The notes under the pieces were generated by a model, which was not told the DNA's origin, made no database searches, and saw nothing but the letters and a program-made list of their open reading frames with translations. The position numbers and the translations under genes are program-made. Shown one piece after another: positions 21,122-33,090 of a stretch of 64,000 nucleotides of DNA. How positions within the stretch are numbered: the first letter of the stretch is position 1; every line of letters starts with the position of its first letter. The stretch comes from Adenophora triphylla var. japonica (Eukaryota > Streptophyta > Magnoliopsida > Asterales > Campanulaceae): NCBI GenBank assembly GCA_022495995.1, contig JAFEMH010000342.1, positions 1 to 64,000 on the forward strand, read 5' to 3'.

Positions 21122-21890
21122 TGATGATGTCAAAAACTTTCGGATCAGCCCAAATCACGCGGCAGGTTGTATCCTTGATATTTGAATTGCCTGAAAAAGA
21201 TGAACAAACACATAAACAAAGCCGTGTCTTCACCGGCGAATGCCTTCCGGCGTGAGAGTAAGTATTTATGTTTTATAGAGAGAAATCAATTGACAATAGT
21301 TTGAAGTCAAAAGATGCGTTATCAAAAATAATGTAAATTATGGCTTTTATTTATAGGTGTAGGATGTAGAGTCCATCTTTGAATAGGTAATTGTGTGAGA
21401 GGAGGTTATAAACCTAGTTGCATTATAACTACCCACAATCTCTATTTAATTAGGATTAGGTAATTGCCTTCTGCATGTGTGCCTGAGAGGCACGCTGTAA
21501 TGCTTGGTCGGCCTAAATTGATGTCGAGGGAGAGGGGAGCAAGAATAGGAAAGCCCGTTTCCTTATCCTGGATGATGACCGAGGAGGGTCTTCTCTTCTT
21601 TTGGTGATGCCCTTGTCGGCTTTGATTGATGCCTTGCTCGACATATGAGAAGTTCTGTGCCTTAGTTATATTCCTCGCTGTTCTATGTTTATGTCGATAT
21701 AGTAGGAACTTAAAAGCAGGCATGACGAGAATAGGTAGGAAAGACTTACTCTTTATGTCGTATTTGAGACTTGAATGAATTAAATTTTGGGTCAAAATCA
21801 TTGGGCATTGCCCAATTGATGAATCATGTTTGTATCTCGATTTATCCCTGCCCAATTGATGAATCATGTTTGTATCTCGATTTATCTCGT
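21122..21890 (-). repeat. Probable LTR of second gypsy element, outer end not located
   Basis: The inner end is taken as ...GACATCATCA next to the primer site. A TATA-like TATAAATAAAAG lies near 21345-21356 on the minus strand and a transcript-like leader follows. I could not find a matching TG start on the far side, so the outer boundary is only a guess. A 254-codon minus-strand frame (22206-21442) crosses it but resembles no protein I know. Confidence 0.4.
21810..21889. repeat. 40-bp tandem duplication
   Basis: GCCCAATTGATGAATCATG with the following TTTGTATCTCGATTTATC occurs at 21810 and again at 21850 with no obvious differences. Confidence 0.93.
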
Positions 21891-22507
21891 TCAGATACAA
21901 TTTTTTTTTTTCACATGGTACACTTGATATAAAAGATAAGTCTATGGGGGGACAATTGGGGTTCTTGAAAATCATTTTTATAGCCGATAAGGAGGCAATA
22001 TATATTGTGATTATGTCTCTCAAAATCCTTTTGTCCCTTATGCCAAAAATTATATTCCATCTACAAAGATTTTGTATACCATTTAAGATGATGATTTTTG
22101 AAATTGGTGGTTTATTATTATTATTATTAATTTGAAAGAAACAAAAATTAATTTTAAATTCTCCATCCCAATTTTTATTTGTATATATTTTAATTTTATT
22201 GGTCAACTTGAATTAATCTCAATAAATATTTTAGGAAAAAAAAGTTACTCAATAGGAGTACATCGTTAAAAATATTATCGATAGTAACTTTTAAAATTTT
22301 ATTAAATGATCAAATTACTTAAATAATTAATCAACTTATACTTGTTGATCACTAAAAGTTGGACCAATATTTTGGGAAATGAGAGAGTATTAAATAAACA
22401 TTTCCAAATCTTATTAATCTGGTAAAAGACAAAGTTCGTTGGTAAGGCCAAATTAGTTAAAAGAAAGCAGCGAAAAAGTTGAAGGCTTCTAGACCGTATG
22501 GAGTATA
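21890..22507. other. Intergenic, nothing recognised
   Basis: AT-rich stretch with short T-runs and an ATT microsatellite near 22115. No supported gene or element. Confidence 0.4.
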
Positions 22508-22785
22508 CTCCCTCCGTCCCAGTAGAAGCTGCTCGTTTTTTGCCTTGCACGCAAATTAATAAAATGGGTGGGAAGAAAAAATGTTGTGAGTGTAATTTGA
22601 AAATAGGAGAGAGAATGAGTGGAGGAAATAGTAAATTATAATAGTGTTGTGAGTATTAAAATAATGTAGGAGAGAGAATGAGTGGAGGGAATAGTAAAGA
22701 TTCCTTTGCCAAAAAAGGAAAGTGGAAGCTATTAACGGGACACCCAAAATGGCAAAATGGGAAGCTACTATTGGGACGGAGGGAG
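22508..22785. mobile_element. Stowaway MITE
   Basis: CTCCCTCCGTCCCAGTAGAA at the left and TATTGGGACGGAGGGAG at the right, with TA on both flanks. Shares its body with 23062-23337 and 25607-25883 (GAGAGAATGAGTGGAGG, GTTGTGAGTATTAAAATAAT). Confidence 0.9.
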
Positions 22786-22851
22786 TATAAATATAACCTA
22801 AAAAAAGTTAATAAAGTAGGCATTGTGAATATTACAAGTGGTTAGGATATA

Positions 22852-23403
22852 CTCCCTCCGTCCCATGATAATATATAAACTTTCCTTTTTGGGCGTCTCA
22901 CAATAATATATACTTTCCTAAAATGGAAAGGAATCTTTACTATTTCCTCCACTCATTCTCTCTCCTACATTATTTTAATACTCACATCACCATTATAATT
23001 TACTATTCTCTCCACTCATTCTCTCTCCTATTTTATTTTCACACTCACAACACTTTCAATACTCCCTCCGTCCCACCAATTGCTTCACCATTTTCCTTGG
23101 GCACGGGAATTATGGTAATGGGAGGGAAAAAAAATGTTGTGAGTGTAATTTGAAAATAGGAGAGAGAATTAGTGGAGGGAATAATAAATTATAATGGTGT
23201 TGTGAGTATTAAAATAATGTAGGAGAGAGAATGAGTGGAGGAAATAATAATATTTTATGTCCAAAAAAGGAAAGATGAAGCTTCTAACGGGACGCCCTTT
23301 TGGGTAATTGGTGAAGCTTTTATTGGGACGGAGGAAGTATAATATTTCCTCCTTAATTCCCGTGCAAAACCCAAAAGTCTATAAAAAGATGGGACGGAGG
23401 GAG
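22852..23403. mobile_element. Stowaway MITE interrupted by another MITE
   Basis: The outer element starts CTCCCTCCGTCCCATGATAA and ends AAAGATGGGACGGAGGGAG, flanked by TA. Its body matches the uninterrupted copies at 51375-51649 and 59111-59384 up to CACTTTCAATA and again from TAATATTTCCTCC. Between those points lies a complete second MITE (23062-23337). Confidence 0.9.
23062..23337. mobile_element. Stowaway MITE nested inside another
   Basis: Begins CTCCCTCCGTCCCACCAATT and ends TATTGGGACGGAGGAAG. It sits inside the outer MITE at a TA that is duplicated on both sides, so it is younger than its host. Confidence 0.9.
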
Positions 23404-23643
23404 TAGAAAATATGATATGAAATAGTAAATGGAAAATCATTATCAATACAAAAGTGAATCTCATTGATTAAACAAATATTATAAAAAATCATTTTAATTG
23501 GGGGGAGGGGGTTGCATGTTTAATTTCTAGTGAGACGTGCAAAAGCGAAATAAGGATAGTTTTAGTGAAACGAAGAAAATATATACACACGATTATTAAC
23601 ACACTCAGTAGTTCTTAAACATGAGAAATAGTAATACTACATA

Positions 23644-23927
23644 TTCCCTTCGTTCCACTTGACTGAACACTTATTTTTTTCGTCTGTCTCATGTGAGTAG
23701 GGACTGTACGAAATTGCAAAGTTGTTACACTATTTTTATCACTCATTTTTTCTTATACTTTACTTTTATACTCACAACATCAATCAATTTACTATTTCTC
23801 CCACTTATTCTCTCTCCTATTTTATTTTTCATACTCAAAAACACCTTATTTTACTAATTCTCGCTCCTACTTTTTCTTAATTATTGTACCAATTTTTTTG
23901 GTATTTACTCCCGTGAGACGAAAGGAG
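23644..23927. mobile_element. Degenerate Stowaway-type MITE
   Basis: Ends TTCCCTTCGTTCCACTTGAC and CCCGTGAGACGAAAGGAG are imperfectly inverted, with TA outside. The body contains ACTCACAACATCAATC and CTTATTCTCTCTCCTATTTT. Confidence 0.65.
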
Positions 23928-25270
23928 TATTTTTCAGCCCCTTTATATTTTTTCTAAATCAAAAAAACAACCACGTTATCCTGAAACAAAAACCCCTCCC
24001 CTGAAACCATACACTCTCTATCTATACCCTCCTCTACCTTTGGCCAACACAACCAATGTCTATCGTAACCACGATGGACCACATCACCACCATCGCCGTC
24101 AACCACCATCATTACTGCCATCAACCACCACCACCACCTCCGATCACCAACACTAATGTCGACTACCATATCTATTAGGCTACTCCCGGCGTTGACCCTC
24201 CCTTGAGGGTCACCAGAAAAGACAAAACACAAATGAAAAAAAAAAAAGGAAAGTCACGTTATTTGTTTGCCCAGGCAATTGGCCGACCCAAGAGTTGGGT
24301 TAGGTTGTTTGTATACTTTTGCCACATGTCACCCAATAATTGGGTGGCATGTTTTTATATAAATATATTTTTAAAATTAATATATTTTATATAATAATAT
24401 AAAATAAAAAAATAAAAAATATATCAAAATTCATAATTTTTTTTTATCTATAAATACAACCTAATTTTTTTACAAACAACCTACAACTCTCTTTTTCTCT
24501 AATTTTTGCATATTATGTATGCGTAATTTAAAATTCAAGTGTTGTATTTGTAACTTTTATAATTTATTTTTGATTTTATTTTATCTATTTTATTTTCATT
24601 TTGTTGTCAAGTAAATTATGAATTTATAATTGTATGGGTAATTATTTTTAATGATTGTACGGGTAATTTTAGAAATATTATTTCTAATACATTATATAAA
24701 AAAATAAAATGATAATTATATAAAATAATAAAACAAAAAATATATCAAGTAAATTATAAATTATGAATTTATAATTGTATGGGTAATTATTTTTAATAAT
24801 TGTACGGGTAATTTTAGAAATATTATTACTAATACATTATTTAAAAAAAATAAAAAGATAAGTATTTTAGATAAGTTGAAGTAAAAAGAAATAAATATTT
24901 TATTAAAAGGTTGGGTTGGGGTTGGGTCACTGATGGGAGTATAAATTATATAAGATTGAGATTGTGTATATGAAAGTGAAAAAAATTTATATTTTAATAG
25001 AGGTTAGGTTGGGTCAAAGTCACTGACGGAATAGTCTTATAACATCCAACCCATTATTATGAGGCTTAGAGTAATGCACTCTACCACTATACCTAACAAC
25101 TTTACATATCCAATAGATGCACTTTATGTTATAGTACTCTATTAATGGTTTTATGGAAAAATAATTGGTACATTGTTGTACGAGATAAATAATAGTGTGG
25201 TACTAATCTCATAATAATTTGAATATTATGTGAGAGTTGTTATAATTCGTTTTTTTGGATGAATAATAAA
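23928..25270. other. AT-rich intergenic with a ~145-bp tandem duplication
   Basis: 24000-24200 is rich in CCACCA/CCATC triplets without a convincing gene. At 24611-24720 and 24756-24860 the block AATTTATAATTGTATGGGTA...GTACGGGTAATTTTAG is repeated with few changes. GTTGGGTCA words near 24915 and 25010 hint at an old repeat, but no clear ends were found. Confidence 0.5.
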
Positions 25271-25545
25271 TTGTGAACAATTGAGAAATTCTCAATTGTT
25301 AATGTAATAGATTGTGAACAACCCTGAAATCCTCAGTTGTTTAATGGGGGATAGCTTCATGTTTGAAGTGATTTAATCTTTCTCTATAAATGAGAACTAA
25401 ATTTCTCAAACGTTTAAATAAAGTCGATTTTTTTTTTTGTTTGAACAAGTGAGAACTTAAATTACTGGGTTACAAGACTGAACTGAGAATTCTAGTGTTT
25501 GAATTGTGAACAACTGAGAAATTCTTAGTTGTTCAGAACTGAAAA
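25271..25545. repeat. Cluster of short hairpins (GAACAAxTGAGAA...)
   Basis: GAACAATTGAGAAATTCTCAATTGTTA (25275-25301), a decayed copy GAACAACCCTGAAATCCTCAGTTGTTT, and GAACAACTGAGAAATTCTTAGTTGTTC (25507-25534) are three related inverted repeats. They may be remains of a MITE or a hairpin-rich element end; the family is unknown. Confidence 0.6.
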
Positions 25546-25606
25546 TGTTGTTCACAACAAAAAAAATAAAAGTTAAGGATATTATATGCAATTTCAAAAA
25601 TATATA

Positions 25607-25883
25607 CTCCCTCCGTCCCAACAATTGCTTCCCATTTTTTGCCAAGCACGCAAATTAAGAAAATGGGGGGGAAGAAAAAATGTTGTCAGTGTAATTTGAA
25701 AATAGGAAAGAGAATGAGTGGAGAGAATAGTAAATTATAATGGTGTTGTGAGTATTAAAATAATGTAGAAAGAGAATGAGTGGAGGGAATAGAAAAGATT
25801 CCTTTGCCAAAAAAGGAAAGTAAAAGCTATTAACAGGACACCCAAAATGGCAAAATGGGAAGCTACTATTGAGACGGAGGGAG
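25607..25883. mobile_element. Stowaway MITE
   Basis: CTCCCTCCGTCCCAACAATT at the left and TATTGAGACGGAGGGAG at the right, TA on both flanks, same subfamily as 22508-22785. Confidence 0.9.
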
Positions 25884-25942
25884 TATATCTTAAATGAGTG
25901 TTTATTTTGGGGTAATATAGGAATTTGCCTTATGTATATCTA

Positions 25943-26152
25943 CTAGTAAAAGTCCGTGTCCAAGGACACGTGTTTTTTTTTTTAATTGAAAAAAATATTT
26001 TTTTATTTTTTAATTTTAAAAATACTTTTAAAAATAATTTTTTTTAAGGGCGAAATGGAAAAGGGACAACTTAGTGAGAGCAAAATGGAAAATTTGGCTT
26101 ATGGTACTGTTCATAGTACTGTAGATAGTGGAGGTGTGATTTATACTATAGA
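25943..26152 (-). mobile_element. Short Helitron-like element, copy 2
   Basis: On the minus strand it runs from TCTATAGTATAAATCACAC to a hairpin CACGTGTCC/GGACACGG and then ACTTTTACTAG. It is the reverse-oriented relative of 10393-10568 and 62833-63021 and shares the words TTTTGCCCT and GTACTGTTCAT or their complements. It joins copy 3 head to head. Confidence 0.65.
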
Positions 26153-26301
26153 TAGTATAAATGAGGGAAGGGTGCTACAGTACTATGAATAGTGCCAAGC
26201 GACGAATTTCCCATTTTGCCCTCATACATTTGTCTCTTTCCCATTTTGCCCTTAAAAAAAATTAAATTAAAAATTCGTATCCCGAGCATTGGCGTATACT
26301 A

Positions 26302-26303
<2 letters not shown>
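26153..26303 (+). mobile_element. Helitron-like element, copy 3, decayed 3' end
   Basis: From TAGTATAAATGAGGGAAGGG it follows the same order as copy 1 (GAATAGT, AATTTCCCATTTTGCCCTC, CTTTCCCATTTTGCCCTTA) but its terminal hairpin has decayed (CGTATCCCGAGCATTGGCGTA). It is opposite in orientation to copy 2. An (AT)n tract follows. Confidence 0.55.

Positions 26304-26355
<52 letters not shown>
26304..26355. repeat. (AT)n microsatellite
   Basis: About 25 TA dinucleotides directly after the Helitron-like pair, echoing the arrangement at 10328-10392. Confidence 0.95.
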
Positions 26356-26359
<4 letters not shown>

Positions 26360-26804
26360 AGACAAGGATGGAAAAGTAACCGAGAAAATAATAAATGAAG
26401 ATGAAATTGCAAGGATGGTAACATGTGGAGATGTTGGGCCAAGAGAACTCTTTTGCTTAAGGTGGTGGGGGATCAATTTTATTTTGTTATAGTGGGCTAT
26501 ATTTGTACCCATCAACTAACACTACCTACGGATAGCGACTCGACCGAAACTCTTAACTTATGGACCCAACCGCTTAATTATTTTGTAGTGCTAGCAAAGA
26601 GTTTTTTTCTTTTTCTCTATCTTCCATTAATTAACTCTCTTTATCACAAAATATATTTCGTATTTTTTATTTTAAATAATAATTTGGAAATTATAATAAT
26701 AAAAATATTAAAAAATTTATTAAAATACTATAATAAATACTATCAATAATACATTTTAAATTTTAATTAAAATAATAAAATTAACCTTAAAATATTACTC
26801 AAAG

Positions 26805-27858
26805 TAGGGGTGTAAATGGTTCGGTTTAGCTCGGTTTGGACAAATTTAGGAGCCAAACCGCTAGTATCGGTTCGGAAAAATTTCAAACCGAGCTAAACCA
26901 TAAAAAAATTCGAACCGAGCTGAGCCAAACCATCATGGTTCGATTTGGCTCGGTTTGAACCGCGGTTTAAATTTTCGGTTCAAGAAAGAACAAACAAACA
27001 TAGGTTATTAACTTGTTTTGGCTAACTAGATTTGTGGGTATTCCTTATTTGATTCAATTTCATCTAATTTAAGTGTTTTCACTTGTTTTAACTGTTTGGT
27101 TTGTGTGAATTTCATGTTACCAGCCTTAGTTTCTGGGTAAATGTTTGATCTTGTTGGGTTATTAGTAAGTGGGATTACTGAATCAAGTTATTTGGGGTTT
27201 AATGTGGTGGTTTATTGAGTTTGTTCAACTGTTCATCTTGTGCTTTTTATGCTTTTGCAATAGTTATTAGGTGTTAATAATCAGCAAGTTGATGATTCTG
27301 TTATTTGTGTATTTGATATTTATGACTTATTTGGCAGCTGCATGGTTTTTATTTATTGTTTGTGATGCTGTCTTTTGATTTGGGATTCTATATTTAAGTA
27401 TAAAACTTGATTTTCAAGTTACTTGACGAATGTGTAGTCAAAATGGGGTATGGGTGTGAGATAAGGGTTTACTAAGGTGAATAAGGCTTAGTCGACTTGC
27501 ACATGGTTGCAGTTTTGTATCCGGTTGAGGTGGAGAAGAGAGTTAGGGGCAATCATCATTGCATAAAAAATGGGATTATGGTTTATGTTGGTTTGGCTCG
27601 GTCTCGTAGCTCGGTCTCGTAGCTCGGTCTCGTAGCTCGGTCTCATAGCTCGGTTTAATGGCTAAATGGTTTAGCTCGGTTCGGCTCGATTTGACTCGGC
27701 ACCCTCAAACCGCAAGCTAAACCGAACCACGTGATTTGTAATTTTTATAAACCGAGCTAAACCACTTAAATAAAAAAACCGAGCTAAACCAACCGATACT
27801 AGCGGTTTGGCTCCTAAATTTGTCCAAACCGAGCTAAACCGAACCATTTACACCCCTA
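26805..27858. mobile_element. hAT-like element with ~67-bp terminal inverted repeats
   Basis: The left end TAGGGGTGTAAATGGTTCGG is continued by GAGCCAAACCGCTAGTATCGG. The right end is its near-perfect reverse complement over about 67 bp (27790-27858). The subterminal zones repeat AGCTCGGTTT. The TAGGGGTGT terminus is typical of hAT-type MITEs, but I see no convincing 8-bp duplication. The ~700-bp centre (27000-27590) has a different composition and may be captured sequence; no coding frame was recognised. Confidence 0.72.
27594..27660. repeat. 13-bp tandem repeat AGCTCGGTCTCGT
   Basis: Four to five units of AGCTCGGTCTCGT/AGCTCGGTCTCAT lie at the inner edge of the right terminal zone of the hAT-like element. 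Confidence 0.92.
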
Positions 27859-29536
27859 AATTGTGTATTACCATTATTTCTAAACTTACCATAGTGTTTT
27901 ATGCCTTTTCCTACTTATCATTGTCATTACAATGCATTAGGACATGTAGGCACAAACTTATTTCAACAAGGAATATTCCAAGAGTTTATTACACCACTAA
28001 GCTTTTTCTTCAGCTTTGTCTAAAGTTGTCAACTCAGATTTTTACTTAATCGAGCTATGCATGTTATCTTGGAAGATTTCAATGACACTGCTTCTCCATC
28101 TATTGTGAAACATTTTCACTTTATGGATTTATTAGTATTTGATATCTAATTAGTATATTTATTCATATACTATTGGATATCTCATGTATTGTAATCCATA
28201 ATCACAAATATATCTTTAAATACTTTGATTATACCTTCTCAGTGATTGATTACAATTATTATTTAGACTTTTAGTCTCTTTAGAATGGTCAGTCACTTCG
28301 AGTGATCAAATTGTCTTAGCGGTGAGTTTCTTCGAGTGGTCAGTATCTGTGAACGGTCCGACTTCCTGAGTGGTCAGCATCTCTAAGTGGTCCGACTTTC
28401 CGAATCCACCTCTCAAGAATCTACCTTTACAAAGTATGCCTCTCAAGAATCTACCTTTATTCAGAATTTTAATTATCAATAATCAACTTATTCGAGAGTT
28501 TATGTTCTGAGAATTTATCTAACTCTTCTTACTTTACCATTTAAGAGTCTTATTTAATAGTATATCATTTTAAGAATCTATCTGTTCAGATTCTATATCT
28601 CGAAAGTCTAGCTTTCGAGATCCTTTTTGACAACAATCTGCCTTTTCAGATTCGAAAGTTCGTCTGTTTAGAGTTTATTTCTCAATATTATTTCTCTTTA
28701 TAAATTTATCTCTTAAAATTCTAAATTTTTTGATTGTACATCTTGAAAGTCATCCTTTTCATGATCTATTTTTCAAAAGTTTATCTTTTTATAGATTCAT
28801 CTTTTATAGTTCCTTTTATAACCATTTGCAACCCAACGGTTCGCATTATGCAGGGAGATCAACTAACTCCTCATTATACAAGATAAACTTTATTCGAATG
28901 TTAACTGCTTACTATTTGAACAAGACACATAACATTTTTTCAACATTTGTTAGTTTTTTTTTCTAACACAACTACTAGAAAGTCACGATTGTCTTGAACT
29001 TTTGGTCCTCATATTATTCCTAGGTTCGTATTCTTTAAAATAAACTATTTGCACTTTAATAAGTTTTCTTACTAAAACTTATGTATTTTAATAAATATGA
29101 TCTCAAGTTGCATCTCATTCCTCGTACGATTTAACTACTTTTAATTTTTCACGTACCCTCACACTTGAGGTGTACCCCCACACTTAATGTATTTATAAGA
29201 CAATTTATAAATTTCAATAATTTATTGATCGTCTTATATTCACATTTATGTGACGGATCCATCAAATAATATATTTTAATAAAAATATACCTTTAATTAA
29301 AAGTCCATTTCATGTCGTCAACAATGTTTTTAATCACTTGTGTGATCATTTTTGCCCTTCTTGTCATAATTCTTTAGTTAATTTCCAATTCTCTTCTAGT
29401 TGTCCTTTCTTGGAAAACGACATTCATTCTTGTTAATCTTCTAACGATAATGTCCTTCGGTTGTCCATCATTGGATGACCATTTCAGACAAAATAATTGT
29501 CATAAAATCAAGAAAACGTCAATATCTTCTTGTTAT
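27859..29536. other. No gene recognised; degenerate repeats and possible retrotransposon leader
   Basis: 28290-28470 has loose repeats of CTTCGAGTGGTCAG and TCTCAAGAATCTACCTTT. The stretch next to 29536 could be the internal leader of the copia element whose LTR starts at 29537, because it continues with CAATATCTTCTTGTTAT, comparable in position and wording to the sequence just after 11447. No gag frame could be read. Confidence 0.4.
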
Positions 29537-30728
29537 TGTTAGGAAAATATTTATTATCGTATAACAATGAATATAGGCTTTCTTGAATTTAACGAAATGA
29601 CAAATATCATATTAATGAACCAAAACATATAACTAACGGGGCTGGAAATTAGAATAAACTAGAAATGCGGAAATTAAATCAAGCCAGACAAAATAAGGGA
29701 AGTCGAGTATTGTGAAACAGAATCTCCACAATAAGATATTGCCCAGCACTGGTGCTAACGGTTTTGTGGCAATCTTCTCTTAAGATAAAACGACTTATTA
29801 TTTTTTATAAAACCACTTCAAATCAAAAACTCTGCAAACTCAACTGTGTTTGTCGCTTACAAACGTTTAAGGAGACTTTATGCAACAAGATGATCTATTT
29901 CTAATAAATATTTTGAGAATTCCATTGAATTCTATGAACAATTCACATAATTCCATTGAATTATGTTTCTAAATTGTGAATGGGATTTTAATTAATTGAA
30001 TGATTAATGACAAACAAGGAGGGTATATTTATAGTAAATGAATAGTTATGGTGTCTTTTAAGCCAAAATACATAAGTAAAGATATATTGAATCTATTACA
30101 TTCATGTAAATGACACATCTGTTAGTCTTTGAACTGAAAACCAGTGCAAAACAGTATGATTCGTGAAATATTTAACCGAAATACGCGAATCTGTTAATTT
30201 CATGACTTGTTAAGTTTACGATGTAATGTGGCATTTATGCAAACTTTCTGACGAAAAATGGCGGTTACTGTCAAATTTCTAACATAATCTGGCGGTTACA
30301 GTTAAATTTCTAACAGAAAGTCATGTCTTTTCGTTAAATATAACATAAAGATATGTCTTTTCGCTATTTTTTTTCTAGCGAAAGACTAACAAAGTTAGGT
30401 TTTAGGACTCAAAAGTGATAATATGTTTACCAAACATATTAATCTATTGATTCAACACATCTTTCACATAATTTGGTGTCTTTGAAACCAAAAATGTTAT
30501 TTTTTTTATCAATTAAACTATTCAACTTACAACACCAAGTAGTATACTTCCAATATTAATTTCTCATTCACCCAAAATTGATTTTGAAAAAATAAATATA
30601 TCATTTTAATCTACTTAAAATGTAGATTACAATTATGTAACTTATTTTCACTTACGAAAAATAAAACTACATGAAATTTTTGGTCAAAAATTGGTCAAAC
30701 ATAATTTGCTAAAACCAAATTTCCAACA
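29537..30728 (-). repeat. Copia-type LTR, minus strand, 1.19 kb
   Basis: On the minus strand it begins TGTTGGAAATTTGG (30728) and ends TTTCCTAACA (29537). Colinear blocks match the LTR at 10588-11447: TGTAATCTACATTT, GGGTGAATGAGAAATTAAT, and AGTCGTTTTATCTTA followed by GAAGATTGCCA. After its end comes AAGAAGATATTGACG, similar to AAGAAGTTATTAACG after 11447. No partner LTR was found. It lacks the GCTCGGCCGAGC array of its relative. Confidence 0.7.
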
Positions 30729-31650
30729 AAAATAAAACATTTTACCAAGTACTCCCTTTATCCCGGAATAAATATCACAATTTGACTCTATTGATCAACT
30801 AAAATGAATTTGACAAAAAAGAGTTATAAAAGATGATTATTTTCATTCTATTCTAAAAATGGTTATTGATATACGAATGAAAACACTATCTAATTTTTAA
30901 TATTCATGATGATAAATAATTTATCATTGGGCAAAAATGCAAAAAAAAAGTACCTCATGTTGTGTGGATATATTACTCAAAGTCATTTTTGTTGCAATTT
31001 AGGTACCTCAGTTGAAACTTTTGTGTGGATTGATACCTATGACTAACACCGTCCTAATTTTCCCGTTAAGTTGGACATATCCTATGCACATGACATTTTT
31101 TTAAGGGGTAAAAATGTCAAAAAATATCTTTCTCAATTTTTTTATCCCCTTCATCTTCTTCCTTTGTTTTCTCTTCCTCATAACCATGGCATCAAAACAT
31201 CATTCCCACCAAGAAGGTGGAGAAAGAAGATGAGGGGTGTAAATAAATTGGAGAGAATATTTTTTTGCACTTTTGCCTTATCATTAAATTTTGGTCAATG
31301 TTTTTTAAAATGTCAAATTGCGACATTTATTCAGTGTTAGAGGTAGTAATTTAAGTGCTAAATGAGATTTTGGAACTTCTCTGGTTATGATTTTCTCCAC
31401 CCTCCAACTGTAAAAAAATCATTATCACTTTGTAAAAAATCAACTATAAAATATAAACATTTGTATTACGTAGTAGTTGTTAAGTAAAATATTTAGTTAA
31501 TGCGGGTGAAACTATCGTAAATAAGAAAACATATGAAAATGTTATATATCACAAACTATTAGAAATGTTTTACATTTTGTAGTGAAATGTTTACAAGTAG
31601 TAGAAAAATTATACTCGTGTTGTAGGGGTGGAGCAACTTGTGGGTGGAGC
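30729..31650. other. Unclassified repeat-like sequence, no gene
   Basis: 30755 has one end of a decayed MITE (CTCCCTTTATCCCGG). From about 30938 the wording GCAAAAATGCA...GTACCTCATGTTGTGTGG and GGTACCTCAGTTGAAAC...GTGTGGATTGATACC suggests one end of a dispersed repeat, but I could not pair it with another end. Confidence 0.4.
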
Positions 31651-31979
31651 ACTGTTGTTTCAGAACCTAACGGTTCTTTTTATACCGCAAGTGCACGAGT
31701 TATATATAGTATAGCAAGTGCAAGTACGGGTCGATCTCATAGAGACAAGGTTTAATTTGTATGATACTTATTTTTATAAAAATATATAAATAAAATAATT
31801 GGGGAAAAATGTTTTAGTTTATGAAACTACTAGAAACATACACAAACTACTCTAACTTATAATAAAAGTATTCTCGGGATTGGAATTCGAACAACATATA
31901 TTTATCTAGTAATCAAGCGTTTGAATCAAAGTTTCATCAAAATAACAAGGATGGTACATTGAACATATACTACTTCTCA

Positions 31980-32645
31980 CGATCAAGCAAGTAATATTTG
32001 TATTCTCACTAATTATGCCCTATCTCTCGATGACCCATAGTTTAGTAAGAATCCATTAAGCTTTATAAAATCCACATACTTTCCATTCAAGGAACATCCC
32101 TAGGATATTAAACTACTCTCGTGATTAATGAAACTCGGTTTACTTCATATGGTTCTGCTAACCGAAATTCTTCGCTAGGTACTTCTCTCGATTAACTAGG
32201 GTTCATACAAATATGAACATCTTTATATTTGTAGGCATTTAAGAATGATATGAAGAAATTGTTTTAAGATAAAAATTTCATAAATCAAGGATGATACGCT
32301 AAGTTGTGCTAACTAATTATGGGTGATGGCTTAGCACATATATTTTAAAACTAACACGACCTATCTCTTGAAGGTTCCGTTTAAAGTATTCCCGCCTGTC
32401 ACGCGGGCAAGCCGGCTTACCTCTCGAGGATTACGTATAAGTCAAAATCCGTTAAGTTCAAGTTATTCTCACGTATTCTCCACTAAAGGATCATCCCTAA
32501 GTCATTAAACTACACTTGTGATTAATGAAGCCTAGTTCAAATCATAGGATTCCGCTAATCGAGATTATTCTCTTGATTAACTAAGATTATACAACCAGGG
32601 ACGTCTCCCTATTGTAAGCATTAAGAATGATATGAAGAGAATTGA
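31980..32645. repeat. Imperfect internal direct duplication, ~300-bp units
   Basis: Two colinear blocks (about 31980-32260 and 32340-32645) share, in order: CCTATCTCT, GTGATTAATGAA, GATTAACTA, and AAGAATGATATGAAGA near the end. They differ at many positions, so the duplication is old. Confidence 0.65.
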
Positions 32646-33022
32646 TTTGACATGAAGAAGAAGCATGAATTATAAAGATGAATACATAATTACCGAGTTT
32701 CAACCCCAAGAACTTGGAGGATTATTCACTTAGCCATTGAAATTGTCATAAAAGAATAAGAAATAAGCGTAGAAATATAAATAAGAAAAGAGATAATTAT
32801 TCTTATAATTGTAGAAGAGACAAAGGCTGGAAAGAAATCTTTCATATTGTATTTCACAATCTTCAAGGACGTACAAAAACTCTTAAGAACAATTGATGAA
32901 TCTTTGAGTATTGTGTATAAATAAATTGCTAGAGTTTTTCGCTATGAATTCTAAGTATATTCTGATCCTTCCGGATCATTTCTGATCCCTTTTCTGGATG
33001 ATTTTCACTGATTACAAGGGCC

Positions 33023-33033
33023 CTTTATATAGG
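33023..33033 (-). promoter_or_regulatory. TATA box of the LTR-like repeat
   Basis: On the minus strand it reads CCTATATAAAG, about 60 bp downstream of the GC palindrome array. Confidence 0.55.
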
Positions 33034-33090
33034 CATTTTGGCTGAGGGTCTCATCTCTTCAAAAAGGCACCCTTTAAGCTGATAAGCAGG

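Noticed and set aside
21442..22206. 254-codon minus-strand open frame
   Set aside because: It overlaps the presumed second gypsy LTR and a 40-bp tandem duplication. Composition is AT-driven (Ile, Asn, Lys) and no domain is recognisable.
23954..24232. Minus-strand 92-codon frame with VVDGDGGDVV repeats
   Set aside because: Low-complexity result of CCACCA/CATCAC triplets with no supporting features.
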